Assembly: GCA_019114585.1 (NCBI GenBank)
Contig: DXFE01000013.1
Coordinates: forward strand, 1 to 25,161
DNA: 25,161 bases
Origin: Gemmiger_A avium
GTDB taxonomy: Bacteria > Bacillota > Clostridia > Oscillospirales > Ruminococcaceae
Direction: 5' to 3'
Below are positions 14,442-22,358 of this stretch, piece after piece (the stretch's first letter is position 1; the number at the start of each line of letters is the position of its first letter). The notes beneath the pieces were generated by a model. That model was not told where the DNA came from. It saw only the letters and a program-made list of their open reading frames with translations, and made no database searches. The position numbers and the translations under genes were made by a program.

Positions 14442-14491
14442 CAATTGAATGATTCTGCCCGATTGCACATTGTGATTTTTGTCGGATTGTG
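14434..14491. repeat. Three GATTG repeats in the shared divergent control region
   Basis: GATTGCA (14434-14440), GATTGCA (14461-14467) and GATTGTG (14485-14491) are direct repeats starting 27 and 24 bp apart. The first overlaps the -35 of the leftward promoter and the second abuts the -35 of the rightward promoter. The second repeat runs into the palindrome CACA-T-TGTG (14466-14474). No regulator gene is adjacent. Confidence 0.55.
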
Positions 14492-14498
14492 CCATAAT
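14470..14498 (+). promoter_or_regulatory. sigmaA-type promoter of the permease-amidohydrolase operon
   Basis: TTGTGA (14470-14475), a 17-bp spacer and CATAAT (14493-14498) lie 30 bp before the permease start. The palindrome at 14466-14474 covers the -35. Confidence 0.65.
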
Positions 14499-14528
14499 AA
14501 TCCCATGTGTGTGAGGGAGGAAAGAACC

Positions 14529-15668
14529 ATGAAAAACAAACAGCTTACCGTGTGGGAAAGCGCCTGCATTGTCACCGGCTACGGCATCGGGGGCGGGGTG
14601 CTGGCCATGCCCTGGCTGTCGGCACGCAACGGCGTGCCGATGAGCCTTGTTATCCTGCTGGCGGCCTTTGCAGCCAGCGTAATCCTGCACTGCATGATCG
14701 CCGAGCTGGCCATCAAAAGCGGCAGCGACGCCCAGATCATCGCCGTGTTCTCCAAATATGTGTTTGCAGGCCGGTTCCGCAAAGCGCTCACCACCGGCTT
14801 CTTTGTGGTGATGGCGCTGGTGCTCTTCACCAATCTGGCCGCCTACATATCCGGCGCGGCCGAGATTCTCAGCGCCATGCTGGGCATGCCGGAATGGGCA
14901 GCCCGGCTGGTCTTCTATGTGTTTGCGGCCTCGGTGGTGCTGTTCGGCCTCAAGGCGGTGGGTGTCAGCGAAAAGATCGCCATCGGTGCCATCTTTGCGC
15001 TGGTGGCTCTGCTGGCGGTCTGCTCGCTGGCCAATATCCGCAATCCGCTGCCGCTGGCCGCGGGTACCGTCAACCAGGCGCTGGCCTACTTCGGCATGGC
15101 CATGTTTGCCTTTTCCGCCTTCTTTTCGGTGCCGCAGGCGGCTGCCGGTCTGGGTGGGGACGGGGCCAAAATCCGCAGGGCGGTGTTCCTGGGCATCCTG
15201 AACAACTTTGTGCTGATCCTGGTCATCACCGTCTGTGCGCTGCTGGCCTCTGACGAGGTCACCGAGGTGGCCATGATCGGCTGGAGCCGGGGTATCGGCA
15301 GCTGGGCGGAACTGGTAGGCTCGGTCTTTACCATTCTGGCCATGCTCACCACCTACTGGTCCATCTCGCTGGCGCTGGCCGATATTGTGGCCGAGCAGCT
15401 GCACTGGGGCCGGGCCGCCTGCTGGCTGGTGGCCACCGCGCCCTCGCTGCTCATGACCTTCCTGCGGCTGGGCGGATTTCTGGAATTCATGCGGCTGGCC
15501 GGCGGCCTGATCGCCATTCTGATCGCGCTGCTGGTGGTGCCCGCCTATCGCAAATGCCGCCGGGAACCGGGCGAATCCCTGCTGGGACGCTGGGGCGGCA
15601 CCAGCATGCAGATTGTAATCGCTGCGGCCTATGTTCTCATGGCCGTGGGCAATGTGGTAACAGTATGA
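14529..15668 (+). CDS. Aromatic/hydroxy amino acid permease (HAAAP family, TyrP/Mtr-like)
   Basis: An integral membrane amino acid:H+ symporter of 379 residues with about 11 hydrophobic helices, slightly shorter than TyrP (about 400). The first helix has the family signature ESACIVTGYGIGGGVLAMPW, as in the substrate-binding unwound helix of the tryptophan/tyrosine permeases (PF03222). The mid-protein segment FAFSAFFSVPQAAAGLGGDGAKIRRAVFLG, here FAFSAFFSVPQA then AAGLGGDGAKIRRAV, resembles the family's conserved loop. GGGAGG precedes the ATG by about 8 nt, and upstream in-frame starts lie inside the promoter. Its stop overlaps the next start by 4 bp. Family is fairly secure; substrate choice among aromatic or branched amino acids is inference. 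Confidence 0.85.
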   Translation: MKNKQLTVWESACIVTGYGIGGGVLAMPWLSARNGVPMSLVILLAAFAASVILHCMIAELAIKSGSDAQIIAVFSKYVFAGRFRKALTTGFFVVMALVLFTNLAAYISGAAEILSAMLGMPEWAARLVFYVFAASVVLFGLKAVGVSEKIAIGAIFALVALLAVCSLANIRNPLPLAAGTVNQALAYFGMAMFAFSAFFSVPQAAAGLGGDGAKIRRAVFLGILNNFVLILVITVCALLASDEVTEVAMIGWSRGIGSWAELVGSVFTILAMLTTYWSISLALADIVAEQLHWGRAACWLVATAPSLLMTFLRLGGFLEFMRLAGGLIAILIALLVVPAYRKCRREPGESLLGRWGGTSMQIVIAAAYVLMAVGNVVTV

Positions 15669-17269
15669 AAACACTATATACAAATGGAAGTATACACACC
15701 CTCCGTTCGCCGGAGGAAACTTTCCGCTGCCTGGGGGTGGAGGACGGCCGCATCACCTGGCTGGCCGATGCAGAACCCGCCGATACCGCCGGATGGGAAC
15801 GGGTGGATCTGGAACAGGGCCATGTGTTTCCGGCCCTGACCGACAGCCATCTGCACCTGCTGTACAGCATTGTGCTGGCGGCCAGCAGCTTCCCCATCTG
15901 CCAGGTGCGGGAGGGGCGGCTCTGGCCGGATACCCTGGCCGGGGTGGAGCAGAGCATCCGCGCCTGGTGCCGGGAGAATCCCCGCCAGAAACTGATGGTG
16001 GCCAACGGCTATGTGACCTCTGCTGTGGCCCAAAAGCGCCTGCCCACCCGGCAGGAGCTGGATGACTGGACCGGCGGCCGCAAAGCGGTGGTCTACAACA
16101 TCGACGGGCACAGCAGCGCCATGTCCACCGCCCTGATGCGGGCGCTGAAAATCCCCGAGGAGGGCCACGACGGCATCTTTTCCGGCGAAGCCCACGAGTT
16201 CATCCAGGGCCGGGTCACCGGCCTGATCGCCGCGTCGGTGAGCCCCCGGCTGCTGGCGCAGGGGATCGCCCGCTTTACCGACGAGTGCGCCCGGTACGGC
16301 ATCGGCCGTGTCTGCGCGCTGGACGGCAACGAGGATGTGGACAGCGACTGGCTCACCGCCGCGCTGGCCTTTATTGCCCGCCGCATGGAGATCGACGTGC
16401 GCCTGTTCCCGCAGTACACCTCGCCGGAAAACGCCGAGCGGTTTTTCCGGCTGCAGGCCGTGCCCCGGATGGGCGGCTGCGGCGCCTGGGAACTGGACGG
16501 TTCGGTGGGCTCCCACAGCGCCGCCTTTGACATTCCCTATAAAGACCGGGACGACACCGGCCACTGCTATCGTAGCCGGGAATTTATCCACACCCGGCTG
16601 GCCCGGGCCATCGCAAACGGGGTGCAGTTCAGCTGCCATGCCATCGGCAGCGCGGCCATCCGCCAGATTCTGGGGCTGTATAAGGAACTGCTGCCCCGTG
16701 ATACTGCCGACGGCGCGCCGCTGCATAGGATCGACCACTGCGAGTTCCCCTGCCGGGAGGAAGTGGAAACCCTGAAAACCCTGCCCCTGGCGGTCACGGT
16801 GCAGCCCGGCTTTTCCTGGCTGGACAAGCGGTACCTGAAAAGCTATGAGCATTTTCTGACCCCTGAAGTGATCGGGCGGCAGATTCCGCTGCGGGAACTG
16901 GCCGAGGCGGGGGTCTGCCTGTGCGGCTCCAGCGATTCGCCGGTGCAGTCCATCGATCCCTATGCCCAGATGCTGGGCATGGTGGACTACTACCTGCCTG
17001 ACCAGTCCCTGACCCCCTGGCAGGCACTGTGCAGCTACACCGTCAATCCCGCCCGGATGCTGGGAGAACTGGCCGACACCGGCACCCTGGAACCAGGCAA
17101 GGAGGCCAGCTTCTTTGTCGCCGACCGGGATCTGACCGCCGCCGCGCCCGGCGAGCTGGCCGATACCCGTGCCCGGTACACGGTTGTCCGGGGCCGCCGC
17201 CTGCAGCCCCATGCCGGTACCGTATCGGAACTGCTCCGGCTGCTGCTGCGCCGTCCTAAAAAAATCTGA
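15665..17269 (+). CDS. Amidohydrolase_3 (YtcJ-like) metal-dependent hydrolase
   Basis: A cytoplasmic TIM-barrel hydrolase of 534 residues, typical YtcJ/Amidohydrolase_3 length. Visible elements: the N-terminal beta-sandwich strand LYTNGSIHTL, metal-binding DSHLHL (His62, His64), YNIDGHSS (144-151), the LDGSVGSHSAAF loop (277-288), His325 (SCHAIGSAAI), His358 (HRIDHCEF) and Asp424 (GSSDSP), then the C-terminal TVNPARMLG...GTLEPGKEASFFV sandwich. The alanine at 274 stands where many relatives seem to have a lysine in a KxxxDG pattern. The ATG overlaps the permease stop (ATGA, 15665-15668), indicating translational coupling. It probably processes what the permease imports, for example an N-acyl, formyl or carbamoyl compound. 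The substrate is unknown. Confidence 0.9.
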   Translation: MKTLYTNGSIHTLRSPEETFRCLGVEDGRITWLADAEPADTAGWERVDLEQGHVFPALTDSHLHLLYSIVLAASSFPICQVREGRLWPDTLAGVEQSIRAWCRENPRQKLMVANGYVTSAVAQKRLPTRQELDDWTGGRKAVVYNIDGHSSAMSTALMRALKIPEEGHDGIFSGEAHEFIQGRVTGLIAASVSPRLLAQGIARFTDECARYGIGRVCALDGNEDVDSDWLTAALAFIARRMEIDVRLFPQYTSPENAERFFRLQAVPRMGGCGAWELDGSVGSHSAAFDIPYKDRDDTGHCYRSREFIHTRLARAIANGVQFSCHAIGSAAIRQILGLYKELLPRDTADGAPLHRIDHCEFPCREEVETLKTLPLAVTVQPGFSWLDKRYLKSYEHFLTPEVIGRQIPLRELAEAGVCLCGSSDSPVQSIDPYAQMLGMVDYYLPDQSLTPWQALCSYTVNPARMLGELADTGTLEPGKEASFFVADRDLTAAAPGELADTRARYTVVRGRRLQPHAGTVSELLRLLLRRPKKI

Positions 17270-17276
17270 ACAAAGC

Positions 17277-17322
17277 AACCGGGCCCGGAAAAGGGGAGAC
17301 GCCCCCTTTCCGGGCCCGGTTT
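17277..17322. terminator. Bidirectional terminator between amidohydrolase and sensor kinase genes
   Basis: The arm starting AACCGGGCCCGG (17277-17288) pairs with CCGGGCCCGGTT (17311-17322). The stem continues through AAAAGGGG against CCCCCTTT with one bulged A and a loop around 17297-17301. It is a long, very stable hairpin between convergent genes. Confidence 0.85.
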
Positions 17323-17324
17323 GG

Positions 17325-19130
17325 TTATTCATCGGTTTCTTCCGGCGGTTCCACAGCGGGAATCAGCACGGCTACCCGGGTGCCGGCACCCGGTGTGCTC
17401 TCGCAGTACAGCCCGTAGGGCGGGCCGTAGGCCAGGTGCAGCCGCTCGTTGATGTTGCGCACACCGTAGCCGCCCTTGGTGTTGGCGCTGGAGGCATCCG
17501 CCGCAAAGTTGGCGGCCAGGGTTTCGGCGTCCATGCCCACCCCGTCGTCCTCCACCAGGATGCGCAGACCCTCTTCGCAGCGCCGTACCGATACCCGCAC
17601 GGTACCGGTCTTGTCCGGCTTTTCAAAGATTCCGTGGATGATGGCGTTTTCGATAATGGGCTGCAGTACGATCTTGATTACCAGATACCGCTCGGTGCCC
17701 GGTTCCACATCCCATACCACCTGCACCCGGTTCTCGAACCGCATGTTCTGGATCTCCACATACAGCCGCACATGGCGCAGTTCATCCGCCAGCGGAATGA
17801 CCTCCCGCCCGCGGCTCAGGGACAGCCGGTAGAACTGGGCCAGCGCGTTGACCATCCGGCTGATCTGGGGCACATGATGGGCAATGGCGGTGCAGTTGAT
17901 CAGATCCAGCGAGTTATACAGAAAATGCGGGTTGATCTGTGCCTGCAGGGCTTTCAGTTCCAGCGCCTTGATCTGCTGGCCCTGTTCCAGCTTTTCGTCC
18001 ATCAGGGTGTCGATGCGGGTCATCATGTTGCTGAAACTGCGTGCCAGCTGCCCGATCTCATCCTGCCCCAGCGGTTCCACACGGGCGGATACATCGCCGT
18101 GCTGTACGGCCTGCATGGTATCGTTCAGGCGCAGCAGCCGCCGCACCATCGACTGGCTCAACAGATAGGCCAGCAGATAGGCAGCCCCGGCCAGCAAAAC
18201 CACCACTGCCAGCAGTTCCAGCTGCAACTCCCGGCTGGTGCGGAAGATATCGTCGTGAGGCAGAACAACGGCCAGCGTCCAGCCGCAGTCCTCCAGCTGG
18301 ATGTAGCGGGTATGGTATTTGCGCCTGCCTGCCGACAGGTCGTTCCAGCTGCCGGCAGGCTGATCCCCGTTTTCCGGGGCCAGAATATCGGCCAGATCCT
18401 GTGCCTGATCGGAGGAACCGGTCAGCACCCGGTTCCCATCCAAAAGAAATACAATGCCATTCTGGGTGATGGTGCTGCGATTCACAGCCGCGTCGATCCG
18501 GTCGGCGGCAATGTCAATCCGCAGGATGGCCAACGGTTCCTGCACATAGCTGGGATCGTAGATCACCCGCATCAGCGCATACCAGTTCTGTTCCCCGGCG
18601 GGCTGATCGGAAAAATCCGACGGGGCAAACCAGTGGGCGGAAGCGCCGTCCTGAAACGCCGCCAGCCACTGGCTGCCGGCGGCGGAACTCAGCGACACAA
18701 TGTCGGCCGAGTTGGTGTACAGATAGTCGTTGCTCACATACAGCCGGATACGGTCCACCCCGGACAGGGAGCGCAGATAGGAAAAGGTGGTGGAGATCCG
18801 GTCCCGGTCCTGCAGCCGCTGGATGTAGGAGGTATCAGCCGGGTCGCTGGCTGCCAGGGCGTACAGGGAAGAGTCCATGGTCAGAATATCCGCCACCTGC
18901 GGCAGCCGGTCAAACAGATCCTCTACCGCAATATGGGTGTCTTCAAAGGCCTTTTCCGCGGCGGAGAAGGTCTGCTCCTCAATCACACCGTTGATCCGGT
19001 GAAAGGCGTACAGGGTGAACACGCCCAGCGGCAGCACCAGCAGCAGAAAAAAGATCACCAGCAGCTTGCCGCGCAGCTTGGCATCCAGCAGCAGCGAACG
19101 CCCCCAAGCGTACAGTTTACTCTTCTTCAT
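17325..19130 (-). CDS. YesM-type sensor histidine kinase
   Basis: A membrane sensor of 601 residues. Transmembrane helices lie at about 22-42 and 305-325. They flank an extracytoplasmic region of about 260 residues consistent with a dCache-type sensor. A HAMP domain (326-378) follows, then the His_kinase dimerisation motif QINPHFLYNSLDLI with His402, and the ATPase domain with the N-box LQPIIENAIIHG (Asn495), DDGVGMD (528-534) and GYGVRNINERL (554-564). This is the LytS/YesM class that pairs with AraC-type response regulators controlling carbohydrate uptake. Its start codon lies 14 bp inside the end of the response regulator gene, so the two are coupled. The ligand is probably a saccharide related to the divergent ABC locus (inference). 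Confidence 0.95.
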   Translation of the reverse strand: MKKSKLYAWGRSLLLDAKLRGKLLVIFFLLLVLPLGVFTLYAFHRINGVIEEQTFSAAEKAFEDTHIAVEDLFDRLPQVADILTMDSSLYALAASDPADTSYIQRLQDRDRISTTFSYLRSLSGVDRIRLYVSNDYLYTNSADIVSLSSAAGSQWLAAFQDGASAHWFAPSDFSDQPAGEQNWYALMRVIYDPSYVQEPLAILRIDIAADRIDAAVNRSTITQNGIVFLLDGNRVLTGSSDQAQDLADILAPENGDQPAGSWNDLSAGRRKYHTRYIQLEDCGWTLAVVLPHDDIFRTSRELQLELLAVVVLLAGAAYLLAYLLSQSMVRRLLRLNDTMQAVQHGDVSARVEPLGQDEIGQLARSFSNMMTRIDTLMDEKLEQGQQIKALELKALQAQINPHFLYNSLDLINCTAIAHHVPQISRMVNALAQFYRLSLSRGREVIPLADELRHVRLYVEIQNMRFENRVQVVWDVEPGTERYLVIKIVLQPIIENAIIHGIFEKPDKTGTVRVSVRRCEEGLRILVEDDGVGMDAETLAANFAADASSANTKGGYGVRNINERLHLAYGPPYGLYCESTPGAGTRVAVLIPAVEPPEETDE

Positions 19131-20229
19131 AGCAGTTATGGTTCTCCCGGTAGAGTTTGGGCGGGATGCCCACTTCTTTGGTAAACAGCTTTACAAAATA
19201 CTTGCCGTCGGCGTAGCCCACCGCGTGGGCAACTTCGTAGAGCTTCCGGGACGGGTCGGCCAGCAGCAGCTTGGCCCGGTTTATCCGCAGCTCGGTAAGT
19301 TTCTGGTTGATGGTATGCCCACAGTTTTTTTTGTAGGCGTTGCACAGGTAGGTATGTACGAATCCCAGATCCGATGCCATGGTCTGCACGGTCAGGGTGC
19401 TGTCTGCATAGTGGGCGGCCAGATACTCGTCTACACGGGTCACAATATCCTGGGCGTTGGATTCTACTGCCTGGAAATAGGCCTGTATTGCCGCAGACAG
19501 GGCCTCCCACAACTGCCGCAGGGTAGGCTGTTTGGCGGCGGTGTAAAGCAGATAGTCCCCCTGCTCGGTCACGGCGGTGATATGGCGGCTTTCCGCAGCG
19601 GACAGCAGGGCAAACACAATCTGACAGTACAGGTTGCGGATCACCTCCGGCGGGGTGGCCTCGCACCGGCGGATATCCCGGTAAATTTCCCCCAGCAGAT
19701 CCATGGTTTCGCTGCGGCGCTTGTGGCGGATACGGTTGCTCAGTTCCGAAAATACCGATTTGTCAAACACATATACCTGTCCGTTCCTCGGCAGGGAAAA
19801 ATCCCCGTCCTCCCCCCGGTAGAACACCAGATTCGGGTCGGGACGGGCGTGGGCTTCCAGTTCCGCGGTCACCTCCCGCAGCACGGCGGTCAGCTCCTCC
19901 AGGTCAATGGGCTTTTCCACATAGCTGGCGGCCTTCAGTTTGATGGCGCCTTTCAGATACTCCTTGTCGGTGTAGCCGCTGAGAAAGATGAACTGACAGT
20001 CCGGATACAGCTCCCGCACCGCCGCGGCCAGTTCCAACCCGTTCATACGGGGCATCTTCACGTCGCTGATCACAATGTCCGGCCGGTGCTGCCGGGCCAG
20101 TTCCAGCGCCTGGGCGCCGTCCTCGGCTTCCTCTATCCGGTCCACCCGCAGTTCTTCCCAGGGCAGATACTCCCGCAGGATCTCCCGGGGCATCTTTTCA
20201 TCGTCCACCACAAGCACCGAAAAACGCAT
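19117..20229 (-). CDS. YesN-type AraC-family response regulator
   Basis: A 370-residue two-domain regulator. The receiver domain (1-120) shows VVDDE (Asp9, Asp10), phospho-acceptor Asp56 in ISDVKMP, Ser84 in LSGYTD and Lys106 in EKPID. A helical linker (about 130-260) follows. The C-terminal AraC double helix-turn-helix (about 265-365) includes LTVQTMASDLGFVHTYLCNAYKK and the signature KLYEVAHAVGYADGKYFVKLF, written here as LYEVAHAVGYADG then KYFVKLF. The internal ATG at 20229 is chosen because GGAGG lies 8 nt upstream. The ATG at 20244 has no ribosome binding site. It is expected to activate the divergent ABC transporter operon on phosphorylation by the kinase encoded next. Confidence 0.95.
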   Translation of the reverse strand: MRFSVLVVDDEKMPREILREYLPWEELRVDRIEEAEDGAQALELARQHRPDIVISDVKMPRMNGLELAAAVRELYPDCQFIFLSGYTDKEYLKGAIKLKAASYVEKPIDLEELTAVLREVTAELEAHARPDPNLVFYRGEDGDFSLPRNGQVYVFDKSVFSELSNRIRHKRRSETMDLLGEIYRDIRRCEATPPEVIRNLYCQIVFALLSAAESRHITAVTEQGDYLLYTAAKQPTLRQLWEALSAAIQAYFQAVESNAQDIVTRVDEYLAAHYADSTLTVQTMASDLGFVHTYLCNAYKKNCGHTINQKLTELRINRAKLLLADPSRKLYEVAHAVGYADGKYFVKLFTKEVGIPPKLYRENHNCYEEE

Positions 20230-20270
20230 TTCGGCATCCTCCATTTCACGGATTTGTACATTTCATATAT

Positions 20271-20299
20271 AATATAGACTAAATTTATGCATGCTTCAA
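20271..20299 (-). promoter_or_regulatory. sigmaA-type promoter of the two-component operon
   Basis: On the minus strand, TTGAAG (20299-20294), a 17-bp spacer and TATATT (20276-20271) lie about 40 bp before the response regulator start. Confidence 0.65.
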
Positions 20300-20337
20300 T
20301 GGAATTTGGTGCAAAAGAGTTATTTTTTACGAAACAG

Positions 20338-20363
20338 CATAATTTTTCCCTCTTTTCATAATT
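20338..20363 (+). promoter_or_regulatory. Direct repeat, candidate AraC-type response regulator site
   Basis: CATAATT occurs at 20338-20344 and again at 20357-20363, a 19-bp period on one face of the helix. The second copy ends 8 bp before the -35 of the candidate ABC operon promoter. Tandem half-sites just upstream of a weak -35 are typical for AraC-family activators. No binding evidence is available. Confidence 0.4.
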
Positions 20364-20371
20364 GGCTCCCG

Positions 20372-20400
20372 TTGTTTTGCAAATCCCGGTCTGGTACCAT
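20372..20400 (+). promoter_or_regulatory. Candidate extended -10 promoter of the ABC-glycosidase operon
   Basis: TTGTTT (20372-20377), a 17-bp spacer and TACCAT (20395-20400), with TGG directly before it. The imperfect -10 suits an activator-dependent promoter. If used, the transcript starts near 20407 and excludes the upstream in-frame ATG at 20399. Confidence 0.45.
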
Positions 20401-20443
20401 GGAAATGGACAAAGAAACGTACCGGACAAGGAGGATGAGGACC

Positions 20444-21370
20444 GTGAAGCGGCACACAAACGCCTTACTCCGGGACCTGCGTGAGAACCGTGTCAAGTGG
20501 CTGATGCTGCTTCCGGCGGCTATCGTGGTGATCCTGATGTGCTACATTCCGATGGGCGGCATCGTGCTTGCCTTCAAGGAGTACAACTACCACGATGGTA
20601 TCTTTGGCAGCCCCTGGGTAGCGTTCAAGAACTTCGAGTATTTCTTCCAGTCGGGCAAAGCCTGGAGCGTGACCCGCAACACCATCCTGTACAACCTGGC
20701 GTTCCTGTTTGTGAACACCTTCCTCCAGATCACCTGCGCGATCCTGCTCAGCGAGCTGGCAGGCAAGTGGTTCAAACGGATTACCCAGTCGGTGATGTTC
20801 TTCCCCTACTTTATTTCCTGGGTTGTGGTCGGGGCGTTCATCTACAACATGTTCAACTACGAGTTTGGCGCGGTCAATACCTTCCTGGAATCGCTGGGGC
20901 TCAACCCGGTGGATGTATACTCCAACAAAGCGGTGTGGCCCTTCATCCTGATCGGGGTAAGCGCCTTCAAGAATGTGGGCTACGGCACGGTAATGTACCT
21001 GGCCAGCATCATGAACATTGACGGGCAGCTCTACGAAGCGGCCGATTTGGACGGGGCCAACATGTGGCAGAAAATCCGCTACATCACCCTGCCGGGCATC
21101 CGGCCCACCATCGTGATCCTGTTCCTGCTGGCCATCGGCACCATCATGAAGGGCGACTTCCAGATGTTCTGGCAGGTCACCGGCAACAACCCCATGGTGC
21201 TGGAGGTCACCGACGTGATCGATACCTACGTAACCCGCTCCCTGCTGCAGCTGCAGGAGTTCGGCATGACCAGCGCGGCGGGCCTGTACCAGTCGGTATT
21301 CTCGTTCCTGCTGGTGCTGCTGGCCAATAAACTGGTGAAAAAGGTAGAGCCCGATTACGCACTGTTCTGA
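20444..21370 (+). CDS. LplB-type sugar ABC transporter permease
   Basis: An inner-membrane subunit of about 308 residues with six hydrophobic helices, the usual LplB/YteP length. The N-terminus (NRVKWLMLLPAAIVVILMCYIPMGGIVLAFKEY, read in two parts) matches the family opening LPxxxxFxxxxYIPMxG. The cytoplasmic EAA loop reads YEAADLDGANMWQKIRYITLP. The start is taken as GTG at 20444 because AAGGAGG (20428-20434) lies 9 nt before it. ATG 20435 would be too close, and ATG 20399 lies upstream of the likely transcript start. It works with the second permease 15 bp downstream and the lipoprotein. The ATPase, usually a shared MsmK-like subunit, is not encoded here. Confidence 0.92.
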   Translation: MKRHTNALLRDLRENRVKWLMLLPAAIVVILMCYIPMGGIVLAFKEYNYHDGIFGSPWVAFKNFEYFFQSGKAWSVTRNTILYNLAFLFVNTFLQITCAILLSELAGKWFKRITQSVMFFPYFISWVVVGAFIYNMFNYEFGAVNTFLESLGLNPVDVYSNKAVWPFILIGVSAFKNVGYGTVMYLASIMNIDGQLYEAADLDGANMWQKIRYITLPGIRPTIVILFLLAIGTIMKGDFQMFWQVTGNNPMVLEVTDVIDTYVTRSLLQLQEFGMTSAAGLYQSVFSFLLVLLANKLVKKVEPDYALF

Positions 21371-21385
21371 TAAGGAGAGATCCCC

Positions 21386-22300
21386 ATGACAAAGGCAAAA
21401 AAAGCGCCCCGGAAACCGGTGGGGCGGGACAGGGTCGTCTTTGACGTGCTGTCCCATGTGATCCTGGCCGTGCTGGCCGCCTGTTGCCTGCTGCCGTTTC
21501 TGCTGGTGCTGAGCGGTTCGTTCTCGGACCAGACCTCCATTCTGACCCACGGCTACCAGCTTATCCCGGAAACCTTCTCGCTGGCTGCCTACCAGACCCT
21601 GTTCAAAATCCCGGAAGACCTGCTGCGGGCCTACGGTGTGACCATCTTCGTCACGGTGGTCGGCACCCTGCTGGGATTGTTCCTCACCAGCATGGCCGCC
21701 TATGTGCTTTCCAGCCGGAATTTCCGCTACCGCTATCAGATGTCCTTCTTCTTCTACTTTACTTCCATCTTCGGCGGCGGCCTGGTTCCCTGGTACATCT
21801 TCAATACCAAGTACCTGCATTTCCATAACAATATCATCGCGCTGATCCTGCCGATTCTGATCAACGTGACCTATCTGCTGATCCTGAAAAGCTATATGGC
21901 CGGTATTCCGGAAGCCTTGTATGAATCCGCCCGGCTGGACGGCGCGGGAGACTTTACCATCTATCGCCGGGTGGCGATGCCGCTGTGCAAGGCCGGCCTG
22001 GCTACTGTGGGCCTGTTTATCGCGCTGAACTACTGGAACGACTGGTACGACGCCATGCTGTTCCTGGACGAAGGCCGCAGCGATCTGTATCCGCTGCAGT
22101 ACTTCCTGAACAACATCCTCACCAAAGCGCAGGCAATCAGCGCAGCGGCTGCCCGCAGCGGTCTTCCCATGAGCGAGGTGCCCAGCGAACCCATGAAGCT
22201 GGCCATGACGGTGGTAGCCACCGGCCCCATCATTCTGCTATATCCGTTCCTGCAGAAGTATTTCGTCAAGGGCGTCACCATTGGCGCCGTGAAAGGCTAA
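21386..22300 (+). CDS. YtcP/LplC-type sugar ABC transporter permease
   Basis: The second permease of the importer, 304 residues with six hydrophobic helices. A charged start (MTKAKKAPRKPVGRDR) precedes the first helix, and the FGGGLVPWYIFNTKYLH segment is typical of the YtcP/LplC group. The EAA loop is EALYESARLDGAGDFTIYRRVAMPL (two halves: EALYESARLDGAGDF, TIYRRVAMPL). The conserved end is LLYPFLQKYFVKGVTIGAVKG, read as LLYPFLQKYF then VKGVTIGAVKG. GGAGAG precedes the ATG, 15 bp after the first permease stop, so both are translated from one message. Substrates of this family are complex oligosaccharides; the specific sugar is unknown. Confidence 0.95.
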   Translation: MTKAKKAPRKPVGRDRVVFDVLSHVILAVLAACCLLPFLLVLSGSFSDQTSILTHGYQLIPETFSLAAYQTLFKIPEDLLRAYGVTIFVTVVGTLLGLFLTSMAAYVLSSRNFRYRYQMSFFFYFTSIFGGGLVPWYIFNTKYLHFHNNIIALILPILINVTYLLILKSYMAGIPEALYESARLDGAGDFTIYRRVAMPLCKAGLATVGLFIALNYWNDWYDAMLFLDEGRSDLYPLQYFLNNILTKAQAISAAAARSGLPMSEVPSEPMKLAMTVVATGPIILLYPFLQKYFVKGVTIGAVKG

Positions 22301-22308
22301 GGTAAGAA

Positions 22309-22327
22309 ACCGCGCAGCTGGCGCGGT
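22309..22327 (+). other. Intercistronic hairpin before the binding-protein gene
   Basis: ACCGCGC (22309-22315) pairs with GCGCGGT (22321-22327) around a 5-nt loop. No T-run follows, so it is unlikely to be a full terminator. It may mark an RNA processing or stabilising site that raises the level of the binding-protein message relative to the permeases. Confidence 0.5.
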
Positions 22328-22358
22328 ATGGTATAAGCAAAGAAAAGGAGGAACCCTC

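Noticed and set aside
12901..14448. Plus-strand open frame (515 codons) opposite the YfcC carrier
   Set aside because: The product is a His/Gln/Asp-rich shadow. The minus strand encodes a complete membrane carrier with promoter and ribosome binding site.
14356..14528. T-box or riboswitch before the amino acid permease
   Set aside because: The rightward promoter leaves only about 25 nt of leader, too short for either. The repeats lie upstream of the transcript start.
14226..15683. Minus-strand open frame (485 codons) opposite the amino acid permease
   Set aside because: It spans the divergent promoter region and reads as low-complexity sequence. The plus-strand permease is well supported.
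17169..19184. Long plus-strand open frame (671 codons) opposite the sensor kinase
   Set aside because: Low-complexity His/Gln-rich translation, no family features, and it crosses a strong terminator. The minus-strand kinase has every expected motif.
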